64,000 nt of DNA, from positions 14,659,800 through 14,723,799 of the forward strand of contig NC_091131.1 in NCBI RefSeq assembly GCF_040183065.1. The letters run 5' to 3'. The translations under genes and the position numbers were made by a program. Position 1 is the stretch's first letter; each line of letters opens with the position of its first letter. The stretch is from Periplaneta americana (Eukaryota > Arthropoda > Insecta > Blattodea > Blattidae). The notes beneath the pieces are model-generated. The model was given only the letters and a program-made list of their open reading frames with translations. It was not told the origin of the DNA and made no database searches. This document shows, in pieces, positions 9,101-18,397 of the stretch.

Positions 9101-12064
9101 CAGTACCTTCTCCTTTAATTTGTCGTTTCTTTCCACTCAAACTGTTAAAAAGATCTGCCGCCTCCGCCATTTAAAACAGCAGTAGCAGCAGTTAAACCGC
9201 ATGCTATTTGTCGATTGCATTTGGTACTACATTTTCAATCATGGCAGATCGAGCCTTTTATACATAATAGGGCTTGGCGTATAGATCCCATTTTGCACAC
9301 AATTTCAAAATTTCTTATTATGGCAGTTAGAGCCTTTTTTATTTCAAGTCTTCAATTGATATTTACCAACATATTTGTAGGACAACATTCCGAGAAATAA
9401 TGTTTAAGTAGAGTTTAATCAGAGATTCAGGAAAATCTTGAACTGCTACTAAATTGAATTTGTTATTCATCCTGTACTCTGTTATTATATTGCTGAAGGA
9501 TATGTCGAAGTATAAAAATACGTATACAGGCATATAGAAAAGATCAGTTTACATTACATATTAATTCACTGGTAGATTTGAAAATAATAAGAGATGTATA
9601 AGTGACACAAAAAATCTAGTTATAGTGTTCTAGTTTACATTTTATTCTGTTCCGCATTCATGGTTATTGATTGTGTTATTGATATTAACTTCAACAATGA
9701 CTTTTAGAAAATACATTACCTACATTATGTAACCAAAACCCATTATACAGATCACTCATGACCTGCATTTTGTAAATCACTGTTACAATTACAGGAATAT
9801 TTTCGAATGTTTTGTGAAACATATTTTGCTGTAATTTGTAGCAACAGGATCTAGTTCTTGTAAATATGTAGATTTGTAATTTATACTTTCGTGAAATAGG
9901 CCCCTACTCCTTGAGTTCCCTCGTCTTCTCCTCTTCGGGTTTTTTCTCTCTTTCCATCTCCTCGGGTTTCCTTGTTTCTCTAGTATCTTCGTCCACTCCT
10001 CTTGTTTTGAGTTTTCTCGTGTTCCCCCCCCCCCCCATCAGTTTTTCTTCCCCCCCCCCACTTAGAGTACAATAAGAAAATGTTGCAGTGATTAAATTTC
10101 TTGACTTTTCAGCTGTATTAAATGCAGGGCCTCCAAAATACCCAACTTCTGCACCCAAAGCAACAGACTGGGACCGTGTTGTGGGAGACATCACCAAGGA
10201 GGAGGGTGAGGAGAAACCCGAAGGGGAGGCGGCCCTGAATGCTCTCTTCCAGAAAATCTACTCACAAGGCTCCGATGAAGTGAAGAGGGCCATGAACAAG
10301 TCATTTGTAAGTTTGTTACATAAAGTGGAGGTCATCTTAATTTGATTATACAGTGCCTTTTGCTGTCGAGTCACCTGTTGCAAAGAGGCCGGCGATAGCA
10401 ACCGTTGATAACTGAGCTCCTGGCACTGCGGCCGACTTAAATCCATTCCCCTTTGTAGGAGCGCAGGAGTCGTTCAGTCATCTCACAGCAGTTTTGTTTC
10501 AGTGTGGTCATGCTTTGAAGTGCTTTGTATGAAATGTTATTTCTGTATTAGTGCTACAAGTGTTACTGTGCCTCAGGCCTCCCAACTAACACTCTGTATG
10601 CATTTCTGGATTTGCCTATACATGCTACGTGCCCTGTCCATCTCAAACATCTGGATTTAATGTCCCTAATTATGTCAGATGAAGAATACAATGCATGCAG
10701 TTCTGCTTTGTGTAACTTTCTCCATTCTCCTGTAACTTCATCCCTCTTAGCCCCAAATATTTTCCTAAGCACCTTATTCTCAAACACCCTTAACCTTTGT
10801 TCCTGTCTCAAAGTGAGAGTCAAAGTTTCACAACCATACAGAAGAACCGGTAATATAACCGTTTTATAAATTCTAACTTTCAGATTTTTTATATTGGAGT
10901 GAAAATGGCAAGTTGTAGCCGATTTAAGTGAACACCATATTTTAAGGTTTTGGTGGCTACTTCATTCACACACAACCCCCAGACTGTCTGGAGGACCACA
11001 CCTGCTGTTGGTCGATGGGTCCATTGGACCTAGCTGTGAGATCTTGTTGGTCACCAGCTTTCCCTCCTTAAGCCTTAGTGCCATAGCAGGTCAGCACTAG
11101 GAACAGAAAAGTAGAAAGAGGAGAAAGGAAAGTGAAATGAACCCCTATGCCTCTATTTTTAATCTGTGCTTCAGTGGCTGACCATGATATTATCTTTGAA
11201 AAATATTGGAGTGCAAGAGGTCAAATGACTTTATTGTCAAACGCCTGGCATTAGAAAACAACAACTACTACTTTGAGATTTTTTGAGAGCAGACTAGATG
11301 ACAAAAGCTTCTCAACAGAATAATAGCAGACATTTTCCATATTTATTCTGCATTTAATTTCCTCTCGAGTGTTGTTTATATTTTTTACCATTGCTCCAAG
11401 ATATTTGAATTTTTTTTTAAATAATAAATTTCCAACTTTTATATTTCCATTTCGTACTATGTTCTGGTCATGAGACATAATCATATACTTTGTTTTTTCG
11501 GGATTTATCCTGATATACCATACTCCACAAAAACGAAATTTCTGGCCGTGTCCTGAAGACGAAAACAAATTCTGATAAATTTATTCAGTTTTAAATTTAA
11601 GAAGCGTACAAGATTAGACATTCTTCGAAATTACAGGTATTTTTCTAAAAATGCAATTTGTCATGGTTGTTGTTGTTTAGTCAACTGTCCGAAGACAAGT
11701 TTGAACTTCATTAGTAATGCATCACTCATGAGGCAACTAGACCAGGAGATAATGGGGTAGTGTGGCCAGTTCCTTTCCCCCTTTATCGTGGTAATATTCA
11801 TTAATTTATAGCGTTAATTCGCATTAATGAAACTGAATTCAAATTGTGATGAACTGTAAAGAAAACTGAAAAAAGAGCAAAAAGCATGCTTATCTTGATT
11901 GCCATATTTTTATGCCTGTATTTATTGCTTGCTCTTCATTCTCTGTGTATTTGCAGCAAGAATCTGGTGGGACTGTTCTCAGCACCAACTGGAATGAAGT
12001 GGCACGAGAAAAAGTAGAGGTGAAGGCTCCAGACGGCATGGAGTGGCGCAAGTGGGAGCAGTAA
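2953..12064 (+). CDS. SUGT1: SGT1/SUGT1 co-chaperone, five coding exons
   Basis: Joined exons 2953-3120, 7195-7302, 7390-7483, 10113-10306 and 11957-12064 give 223 residues and a stop at 12062-12064. All introns are GT..AG; phases are 0, 0, 1, 0. Residues about 25-115 form a CS (p23-like) domain that starts [14 protein letters not shown] and includes [17 protein letters not shown]. Residues about 140-223 form the SGS domain: [55 protein letters not shown]. In known SGT1 proteins the CS domain binds the HSP90 N-terminal domain and the SGS domain contacts HSC70 and LRR clients; SGT1 supports SCF ubiquitin ligase and kinetochore assembly. The N-terminal TPR domain of vertebrate and plant SGT1 is absent, as in Drosophila Sgt1, so the short form is likely complete. 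The 2953 ATG is the first in frame. Introns 1, 3 and 4 are full of transposons. Expressed-transcript evidence is not available here. Confidence 0.95.
3998..4122. repeat. Short hairpin-forming (MITE-like) element
   Basis: Arms 3998-4026 and 4094-4122 are inverted repeats sharing taattcggtagaaaac and a second block ggtca(g/a)tatg, with a loop of about 67 bp. It lies in SGT1 intron 1. No clear TSD. Confidence 0.6.
4375..4969. mobile_element. TIR DNA transposon, 8-bp TSD, non-autonomous
   Basis: Terminal inverted repeats begin GGTAATTCTTCAGAAGAAG at both ends (about 25 bp with one mismatch). The 8-bp TSD tctgaatt lies at 4367-4374 and 4970-4977. Length 595 bp. An 88-codon frame at 4621-4887 has no recognisable domain. 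An 8-bp TSD fits hAT, P or Merlin; the GG-starting TIR does not settle which. Confidence 0.85.
5365..5952 (-). pseudogene. RTE-like non-LTR retrotransposon C-terminal fragment
   Basis: On the minus strand 5952-5578 encodes [26 protein letters not shown] and [16 protein letters not shown], the post-RT region of an RTE-like polyprotein. 5553-5365 continues in another frame with [31 protein letters not shown] and [14 protein letters not shown]. Frames are broken between 5553 and 5578. A different family from the (TAAG)n-tailed elements. Lies in SGT1 intron 1. Confidence 0.85.
5994..6982. mobile_element. Non-autonomous hAT element
   Basis: TIRs are CAGTGGCGGCTCCT at the left and CAGTGGCGGTTCCT (reverse complement of the right end). 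The 8-bp TSD acgaaagc lies at 5986-5993 and 6983-6990, as expected for hAT. Length 989 bp. A 171-codon frame starting at 6517 shows no transposase motif. Located in SGT1 intron 1. Confidence 0.93.
7195..7302 (+). CDS. SUGT1: SGT1 exon 2
   Basis: Encodes residues 57-92 ([20 protein letters not shown] and onward), the middle beta strands of the CS domain. Acceptor aattccag, donor gtaatt, both phase 0. The following intron is only 87 bp. Confidence 0.93.
7390..7483 (+). CDS. SUGT1: SGT1 exon 3
   Basis: Encodes residues 93-123 plus one base: [19 protein letters not shown] and the end of the CS domain. Acceptor ttgcag, donor gttaga after AAG, giving a phase 1 junction. Reading through the donor hits a stop at once. 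Confidence 0.9.
7484..7820. repeat. CT-rich tract in SGT1 intron 3
   Basis: Strong pyrimidine bias, including a (CT)n run at about 7598-7624. The same CT-rich character resumes at 9901 after the transposon, so the tract was interrupted by the insertion. Confidence 0.7.
8551..8904 (-). CDS. Transposon-borne protein, second exon or fragment
   Basis: 117-codon minus-strand frame with [20 protein letters not shown], a hydrophobic/acidic helix ([16 protein letters not shown]), a basic segment ([13 protein letters not shown]) and [15 protein letters not shown]. The Cys cluster and the spacing to the VC..F..IF.LT end match the same recalled multi-copy arthropod family. No catalytic core is left, so this is a deleted copy. 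Function unknown. Confidence 0.5.
   Translation of the reverse strand: MLVVTTEKLVDLVRYSAQGSPACFQSRCTCKYKYKNLSYEHKVWLFEDFYDLEDIEKRGSYLMGLMQLSHVKRGCHGTYDDPSQSRRQATIHYTVTDGQGDLVQVCRGTFSEIFSLT
8979..9170 (-). CDS. Transposon-borne protein, N-terminal exon
   Basis: Minus-strand frame beginning [20 protein letters not shown], with a basic segment and then [20 protein letters not shown]. The EYISS...VPAK pattern preceding a Cys-rich block resembles the start of a family of arthropod multi-copy proteins I recall seeing but cannot name securely. The frame is probably spliced to 8904-8551. Exact donor and acceptor were not settled. Confidence 0.45.
   Translation of the reverse strand: MAEAADLFNSLSGKKRQIKGEGTAAAMKKKTLKNGGNEYISSNNKYVPAKARPAQEASLITDC
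9901..10060. repeat. CT-rich tract and poly-C runs
   Basis: Continuation of the pyrimidine-rich intron tract, with C-runs at about 10025-10036 and 10051-10059, shortly before SGT1 exon 4. Confidence 0.7.
10113..10306 (+). CDS. SUGT1: SGT1 exon 4
   Basis: Encodes residues 124-188, the CS-SGS linker and most of the SGS domain. I chose acceptor ttgacttttcag at 10112 for its pyrimidine tract. A second AG at 10126-10127 would also keep the frame and remove five residues (AVLNA), so alternative use is possible. Donor gtaagt follows AMNKSF. Confidence 0.9.
10577..11520 (-). pseudogene. RTE-like (TAAG)n family, copy 2, internal fragment split by an insertion
   Basis: Minus-strand pieces 11520-11285 ([33 protein letters not shown]) and 10890-10577 ([42 protein letters not shown]) are collinear with the other copies. 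They are separated by the insertion at 10891-11275. Both the 5' part and the 3' tail are missing. Located in SGT1 intron 4. Confidence 0.85.
10891..11275 (+). mobile_element. SINE-like insertion in RTE copy 2
   Basis: 385-bp insertion flanked by the 9-bp direct repeat agatttttt (10882-10890 and 11276-11284). It ends in an AAC/ACT-rich tail (gaaaacaacaactactact). The segment atattggagtg occurs near both its start and its end. Tail and TSD fit a SINE, but I could not place A and B boxes with confidence. Confidence 0.6.
11521..11956. other. Rest of SGT1 intron 4; possible SINE fragment
   Basis: Contains a GTT-rich start at about 11665 and the phrase tgaggcaactagaccaggag, repeat-like but unassigned. 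No gene seen. Confidence 0.35.
11957..12064 (+). CDS. SUGT1: SGT1 exon 5 (terminal)
   Basis: Encodes residues 189-223, the highly conserved end of the SGS domain ([16 protein letters not shown]... EWRKWEQ) and the stop. Acceptor tttgcag at 11956. Confidence 0.94.
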   Translation, partial: QESGGTVLSTNWNEVAREKVEVKAPDGMEWRKWEQ

Positions 12065-12215
12065 AGTTGCTGTTGATGACGTGGTTGAATAGTGCTTTCC
12101 TCATGGTTTTAAAATTGGTTGCTTCTGTTATCAGCGAAGAGAGACAAAATCTTTAAGACGAATCAGGAATTCAGGTAGCCAGTACAGAGTGTAATAAGTC
12201 ACTATCCATTTCTGT

Positions 12216-12221
12216 AATAAA
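12216..12221 (+). terminator. SGT1 polyadenylation signal AATAAA
   Basis: Canonical AATAAA about 150 bp after the SGT1 stop codon, the first such hexamer downstream. Confidence 0.65.
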
Positions 12222-13080
12222 TCCCTTTAATAACTTTGTGTATGATGTAAATAATTCAAACATATGACAAGAAAAAAATTAATACAATTCGACTTTCTTC
12301 CTTTGCAGATCAGTGCACAAATCCCAATGTTCGGTGGTAGCATGGAACACTCATTTCAAAATATTAGGTGTTGGTTCCGGACAATTCGTCACAGAAAATT
12401 GGTCACAGGGACAGTTCGTCACATACAGACAATTCGTCATAATTCGACACAGAGGTACAGAAATTAAATTATGATTACCTGAACAACTCTTTTATTATGT
12501 GAATTTAAATTCGTTTCAAAATCTGTAAATTTCAGTTACCTTCAAAATGTCCTGCCAGGTTCTGGCGTATAGCTCTTAGGTACCGGCGGTGGTGCTTTCT
12601 ACCTTGTATTGCGAGAATTTTTTAACTATACCTAATATTTGTTGCCAATGTCAATGTACTTCCGCTTGTTTTTGGTAGGAGAGCGACTCCCTTCCACTCT
12701 CTCCTGTCCACTTCTTCAACTTCAACTCTTTCCTTTTGTAATTTTCTTATTGGCTTCACTTGTAATCTGCTCCAACTCATTTTGAACATTGGCAACACTT
12801 TGCGGATTTCTTCTGTCTCATGAACATATAGTGTATTCTTGATATATTAGTTTGACATTGTCTCTTTCAGGTTTTGTGAAACAGATTTGATCTGGCATAG
12901 TTCCAAATTAGTTTCAGGGTACTGGCTTGATATAGGCCTGCTGGTAACCAACAGAAATTTATTATTCATTGTTATGTAATGTTTGAAAAACAAATAATTT
13001 TTTGAGCTGTAAAGTGTCTGTACACAATGACTAACAATTCAATACAACATATTGTATACATTAATGTACAGGCCTATTTT

Positions 13081-13575
13081 CTTGGTGCCAATATTGCCGA
13101 ATTCAATTCGATTTATTTGGCCATCAGACATACAGTTTTAGGCTTCGTCAGAATACATTGAAAAACATATAAATACATTAAAAAACACTAATAAAAGAAA
13201 CAGTAAAATTTAAATAATACAATCAAAACCTGAAATAATTTGAAACTTTTAAATTAAAGAAAACTAACTAAATTGCAATTAAACTTATTTATTAAAATAA
13301 AATTTCATACAAATTTGTGTTGAAAAACTCAGCAACAGAATGAAAAGGATTATTTAATAACCAATTGTAAAATCTAGTTTTGAAGCTATCGATTGGTAAT
13401 TTATAATATTCACTGGGGAGCTTATTATATAATTTCATCCCCATAATTAGAAAGTTTGTGTTGCTCTTGTGTAATCTACAATATGGAATATTAATTTGTT
13501 CACTATTTCTAATTTCATGATCATATTGGCCACTAATGAGTAATTGTCGATATTTTGTCGAGTGTAAAGTACTAG

Positions 13576-13635
<60 letters not shown>

Positions 13636-13810
13636 AATTTATTATTGTTAAAATCCGTGATTGTCTGAAAAGTGGCCAACAATGTTCCAGATAATTTGAT
13701 TTACATAAAATTCTAATGGCTTTCTTTTGTAAAATCAAGACTCTTCCAATTTTGGTTCCATTTCCCCAGAAAATTAGGGCATATCGGTCTGTGGCCAATA
13801 TTAACATGTG
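13081..13810 (-). pseudogene. Non-LTR retrotransposon C-terminal relic (Jockey/CR1-like)
   Basis: The minus strand reads YALIFWGNGTKIGRVLILQK, KKAIRILCKSNYLEHCWPLF and RQSRILTIINLYI. After the (AT)n run it continues as a degenerate tail containing NFLIMGMKLYNKLP and FYNWLLNN. This is the thumb and post-RT region typical of Jockey/CR1-group elements. Interrupted by microsatellite growth at 13578-13633. Confidence 0.75.
13578..13633. repeat. (AT)n microsatellite
   Basis: About 28 AT units inside the non-LTR relic; the Ile-Tyr repeat frame is an artefact. Confidence 0.97.
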
Positions 13811-13898
13811 ACCAGTTGTAAATTTACGAATTTCAATTATATGACCAATTGTCTCTGACTTATTTTTTGTGACGAGTTGTCCCCAATCCATTAGGTGT

Positions 13899-14604
13899 AA
13901 TCATGACCACTGCAGCTCCGATTCAGTCTTTCACGTCATTTAATGCTGTTTATCATAACTGTATAAACCTCTGACTTGACAAAACGCCACACAGACAAAT
14001 TTAGAGGTGTAAAATCCGGTGAACGAGGAGTCCAAAATTTGACTGAACCCCTTCCTGATCACCTACCAGGAAATGTTTTGTGCAGGTAGCCACGGACAGT
14101 TGTTACAAAATCATATCGAACCAAACAGTCATTTTTGGAGAATCCATTTTCCACTCTAAAATTGGATTTGATTGCTTGTCTGCCCAAGTCCTGTAGTTGT
14201 ACCTCTTCACATGTCCACGTGTGTGAAATGAGATCTTCTTCTTCCACAGCTTCCAAAAGATCACCGCACATTGCCACATGAGCTCTATATTCTCCTTGTG
14301 TAGTTACGTGTCACCTCAAGATAATGTTTTGTTTTTTCAATTTGAAATGTAGATTTTTTTTTTCCAAACAACTGAATGCGTATTACCAAACTCCTGATGA
14401 TGCATGAGGGCTACAAGTGATTGAGTTTCCAGTGTGTTGCACAGTTTCACAGGTACTGTGAGTCGGCCAGAATATTTCTCATCATGAACACTCCGTGTCC
14501 TGCGAAATTTATTCACCAGGGTTTTGATTGCTGCCTTTGTTGGAGCTGGCTCCTTAAATCTATCTGTAAATTCTTGTCGCATCTCTTCGAAGGTCACTCC
14601 TTGC
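13899..14604 (-). pseudogene. Mariner/Tc1-like transposase fossil, left part
   Basis: On the minus strand the N-terminal piece (14600-14340) reads FEEMRQEFTDRFKEPAPTKA, IKTLVNKFRRT.SVHDE..SGR, a helix-turn-helix start typical of the IS630/mariner-like elements common in insects. 14277-13960 gives a degenerate C-terminal half ending in TVRGYLHKTFPGR and PRSPDFTPLN, the last conserved segment around the third catalytic acid. Many frame breaks; the region carrying the first two catalytic residues is lost. The nested hAT sits at its right side. Confidence 0.75.
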
Positions 14605-16091
14605 CAGGGCTGGGCAAAATACTGACATCTAAGTATTTCAAATACAAATACAAAATACTTCAAAGAATAGTATTTGAAATACAAATACAAAATACTTTTA
14701 AAAAATTAACCAAAATACATTTGTATTTCAAATACTCAAAATACATTTGTATTTCAAATACCCAATACAGTGTATGAAGAAATAAGAATATTACCGAAAA
14801 TCTAAAATATTATATTAACATTAAAATTATTTTTATCTCGAAGTTTTATATAAACATTCTGAACATTCTTCCTTTTCCCGGTCAACAATGAAATTGTGCT
14901 ACATATGAATAATTACTGCTCCCTCTCAAAAAAGCCAGTTAAAGTTCATCAGGCAAGGATCCCCTTGCTGGTGAATCAATAAATCCTGCAAAACAAATCA
15001 GTCTCTCTACAGGCGCAGAGGAACACAAACTTGTATTATACTTTATAAAAGCTTGTTTCACTGTTGGGTAGTTCTCTAGAGAGCACAAGGTTGTCCCTTT
15101 GCCATTGAAGAATTGTATGAGCTCATACTCCGCAGTAGACAAGTTCTTTTCTTTTTGCTTTTCATAGTCTGTTGTACTTGAGTTGAAAACATAAAAATTG
15201 TTTTCATCGTCTGAACTGGGCAAAGGTGTAGCAGAGAACTGCTCAGCTGATTTCACACACATATTCTGTGTCCTCTTATCATTTGGTGAGGCAGTGTCAG
15301 GTAGCCATCTCATCTTAAATGATGGGTGGAAGCAAGCTACCAAAATAGCTCAATTTGCTTCTGGGGTCAGATCAAACTTCGCTTTAAATCTTGATGGAAG
15401 CAAACTTATTAGGATTGGAGTTACTTGGAATACATGGCATAGATTATTAGATAACTGAATATGTAATCTGTTTTTGAAGGAAATTAATGTGGACAGAAGT
15501 TGGCCGTAATAGCACATCTTCTTATTTTGCATTAAATCAAGGGTTACGGCAATGGGTTTCAGAACTGCACACTATTCTTCAACGTACTGAAACTCAACAT
15601 CTTTGAAGATTGGCAATCCCAGTTTTTCACATATACTGTTTATATCATGTTTGAATTGCAATATTTGAGAGATTGAGCCATAAAGAGAATTCCATCGAGT
15701 TGGGCAAGGAAACTTTAGTGAATATTTCAACACATCTGATATAATTTCTCAGGATTTGGATCTTCTAGACGCATTCTATAATGCTGAACACTTAGCAAGT
15801 GTCGGGTGGTGGATCCTTGATGTTGTTGGAGATTTCTTTATGGCATTAAGGAGATCAGTTGTGGCAAGAAAACTAAGTGTATGGCTAGCACATCTGAAAT
15901 GAGTAGGCAAATTAGACAGAAGTTCATTCTTCAAATACAAATCCAAAACTTGAAGGACAAGAAGAAGAAGAAAGTATTTTGAGTATTTAAAATACAAAAT
16001 ACATCAATTTTATGTATTTAAATACAAAATACTTTCTAAAATCCTTGCAAATTACAAAATACAAATGTATTTCAAATACTGCCCAGCCCTG
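14605..16091 (-). mobile_element. hAT element with degenerate transposase, nested in the mariner fossil
   Basis: TIRs start CAGGGCTGGGCA at the left and CAGGGCTGGGCAG at the right (inverted). The 8-bp TSD ctccttgc lies at 14597-14604 and 16092-16099. Subterminal DNA is full of AAATACAAAATAC repeats at both ends. Minus-strand frames encode a hAT transposase remnant. Length 1487 bp. Confidence 0.93.
14939..15343 (-). pseudogene. hAT transposase C-terminal dimerisation region
   Basis: 134-codon minus-strand frame ending with NYPTVKQAFIKYNTSLCSSA, PVERLICFAGFI and SLPDEL. This is the hAT C-terminal (Dimer_Tnp_hAT) signature, in which ..S.ASVER.FS.AG... is usual. Upstream pieces in other frames (15532-15350, 15997-15776) belong to the same coding sequence. 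Broken by frameshifts and stops. Confidence 0.8.
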
Positions 16092-16099
16092 CTCCTTGC

Positions 16100-17046
16100 A
16101 CATGTCTCATGATTCACCTCACCTAGAAAGAATGAAAGAGATTTGTTAGAATTTTCAACAAAATGGATAGTGACTGTATATTATTGTTGAAATATTCCAG
16201 GTGGTTTCAGTAATTGAAAAACAGAATTTCAGGTATCGGAAAATGTGATATTAAAAATTCGGTTGTACTACCCATTACGTAAGAAATGTATTTCAATACA
16301 GAGAGAAGACTGATCTAAATACATTGTAACAAAGCTTATATTATATTATAATATTATCACCGAAAGCTTATTTTTTCTTACGTTCCTACTTGTGTACTTG
16401 TATTGGCATATTTTTTTTTGTAGATATTTTTTCCACCTCAAGATTGAAAAAAAAAAAAAAAAAAAGTCATTAATACAGCTTTATTGAATATAGTGTAAGA
16501 AAACGGTTCCATATTCGTGCAAAGACAATGCTATGCAACATTTTTTTTAAGTGTTGCATTCTTGTAAATTTATGTAGATCTTCTTGTTGCATGTTTTCTT
16601 TGAATTCTGTTTTTCGTACTATTTTAAATTTAGTTTTATGAGATTATACGTAATATTTATTAACAAAATACAGTAAAGACAATGAAACATATTGTAAATA
16701 AGATGTCAGTAATGAACAATAGCTTCTAATTATTATTGCATTCTGAAAGGCTCTGTTTATATTTTATAATATTGCCATTTTCTTAAAATTGGCATCTTTA
16801 ATAAGTTCTGAAAGTGCTTTACAGTAAGGGTGGATTAATCTGTAATCACAGCACTCTAAAAGCATAGTAGACTTGTTAAGTATGTAATTTGTATTGAAAA
16901 ATGTTTTAGATAGAGTAGATTTTGTAATGCTAATATGTTGTTGAAGTTGTTCACTATGTTGTTTACTATGTTTAATATACAAATTGCAGCTCATGTTGCT
17001 ATTCATTGGATGAATCTTATAACAGGCTTGAAGTGTCCCGAATATC
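16100..17046. other. No gene recognised; A-run and an 80-codon frame
   Basis: 16100-16135 is a short continuation of the mariner fossil after the hAT. A long A-run lies at about 16448-16465. A minus-strand frame at 17006-16764 encodes 80 residues with ITKSTLSKTFFNTNYILNKS and MLLECCDYRLIHPYCKALSE. It looks protein-like rather than random, but I do not recognise it. Confidence 0.35.
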
Positions 17047-17135
17047 TACAGTAGCGTGCAAATTAATCCTAACAACGTAATTACTTATGCAAAAACACTC
17101 AAACAGGATAATAAAAAAAGGATTTAAGACATACC

Positions 17136-17849
17136 TCAGTAATCCATGTGGCCTCCCTTGTTCCTAATAACAGCTCTGAGACGATTTGGCATGGATTCCA
17201 CTAATTTCCCACAAATATTCTTCATTTCTTCATCACGAAACCATACACCAATGAGAGCAGAAATCATCTTCTCCTTTGTAGAACAATCCATTTTTTGCAT
17301 TCTCATTTTGCAAATTGACCACAAGTTCTCAATGGGGTTGATGTCGGGTGAGTTGCCTGGCCAGGGGAGTACCTGAATATTCTTCTTGTTGAAGAATTCT
17401 GTAGTTTTTCGAGACGTATGGCATGGTGCCAGGTCTTGTTGGAACACACCTCTGCCATCCGGAAATGATTTTTGCAGCTGGGGTACGATTCTGGTTTCCA
17501 ATAAGTGAATATATTTGTCAGAATTCATCATTCCCTTGATAGGTATTAATGCTCCAGGCCCTCCATGTGTAAAACAACCCCAAAACATTACTTTAGGGGG
17601 GTATTTGGGTGCTTGTTGGAGATGAGCTGCTGTTACTTTTTCGGATCCTTTCCGTATGTAAGAAACACGGTGGCCGTGGACCTTGAAATGAGACTCATCG
17701 GAAAAAAGTACATTCTTCCAGTCATTCACTGTCCAGTGTTGATGTAATTTTGCCCACATTAAGCGTTTTTTGCACATAACAGGGGTTAGCAGTTGCTTTT
17801 TAATAGGCTTACGAGCCCTTCGTCCAGCTTCCAAAAGCCTACGCCACAC
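17136..17849 (-). pseudogene. Tc1 transposase, catalytic part (frame 2)
   Basis: 237-codon minus-strand frame with the DD34E catalytic triad visible: first Asp in VLFSDESHFKV, second Asp in VFQQDLAPCHTS, Glu 35 residues further in SPDINPIENLW. Also present are the HWTVNDWKNV block and the VMFWGCFTHGGPGAL block usual before the second Asp. It ends at RNKGGHMDY. The catalytic domain looks intact. It is separated from the DNA-binding part by a frame change near 17850-17870, so the full protein is not made from this copy without repair or frameshifting. Confidence 0.93.
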
Positions 17850-18153
17850 TGTTGTGACGTGAATATTCGCCCGTGGTAGCCATTAACTCGCTGGTTAAAT
17901 CGACAGTAGTTAGTCTAGGATTTAATTTACTTTTCCTGACAATTAAATGATCATCTGCAGGTGAAGTCTTCCTTTTCCGGCCACAGTTTCCTTTTTTCTG
18001 GGGTGTGATGGATCCAGTCTCCCTGTATCGTTTTATGATCGAATTAACAGTAGCCAAACCGATGTGACATTCTGCAGCAATTTGCCTCTGTGTCATAGAA
18101 GAATGCTCTGCTAATGTTATAATTTTAGACCGTTTTCGTGGAGTTGTATCCAT
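17839..18153 (-). pseudogene. Tc1 transposase, DNA-binding part (frame 1)
   Basis: 104-codon minus-strand frame starting MDTTPRKRSKIITLAEHSSM, with a paired-like helix-turn-helix (TQRQIAAECHIGLATVNSII) and the GR.RKTS linker (NCGRKRKTSPADDHLIVRKS). After SELMATTG the frame runs off into a short wrong tail; the next frame picks up WRRLLEAGRR. An indel in a short G-run at about 17865-17868 explains it. Confidence 0.92.
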
Positions 18154-18397
18154 TTGTGAAGACGACAGAATGTATACAGGATTGCAGTATTAAGTCTTCA
18201 ACACACCTGAAATGCTTATAAGTACAAAACGACAGGCAAAATGTCACATATTAAAAAAAAATAATGACGACAGACCTTCAACAATGGAATTACACGTACT
18301 ACAGATGTCAATTAAAGCGGTATGAGCAGGTGTGAGGCCAACAATGACAGAAAATGTAAAAATATGTCGTGTTCGGATTAATTTGCACGCTACTGTA

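Larger units (their letters stand above)
7821..9900 (-). mobile_element. 2.1 kb TIR transposon of uncertain superfamily
   Basis: The outer ends share the inverted repeat CCTATTTCACGAAAGTA, followed by further matching blocks such as ACAAATCTACATATTTACAA. Inner inverted repeats at about 8131-8190 and 9300-9360 share aattgaagacttgaaata and ggctctaa. A split coding sequence runs on the minus strand (see next two entries). A convincing TSD is not visible; flanks are CT-rich and low-complexity. The element is inserted in SGT1 intron 3, in antisense orientation to the host gene. Confidence 0.75.
12372..13889. mobile_element. MULE-like TIR element with 9-bp TSD
   Basis: The 9-bp TSD attaggtgt lies at 12363-12371 and 13890-13898. 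Ends are TGG(A)TT..GGACAA(T/C)TCGTCACA in inverted orientation. Within the terminal 100 bp, variants of GACAATTCGTCAC recur several times at both ends (12375-12460; about 13800-13885). A 9-bp TSD points to Mutator-like elements. No transposase found; the interior contains a non-LTR relic and an (AT)n run, so the unit is non-autonomous. Confidence 0.75.
17049..18395 (-). mobile_element. Tc1-family transposon, nearly complete
   Basis: TIRs begin CAGTAGCGTGCAAATTAATC at both ends, flanked by the TA target duplication (17047-17048 and 18396-18397). Length 1347 bp. The transposase gene on the minus strand fills the interior and is broken by a single frame change. Confidence 0.95.

Noticed and set aside
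13577-13891. 104-codon minus-strand frame taken as a gene with Ile-Tyr repeat tail
   Set aside because: It is the non-LTR relic running into an (AT)n microsatellite.
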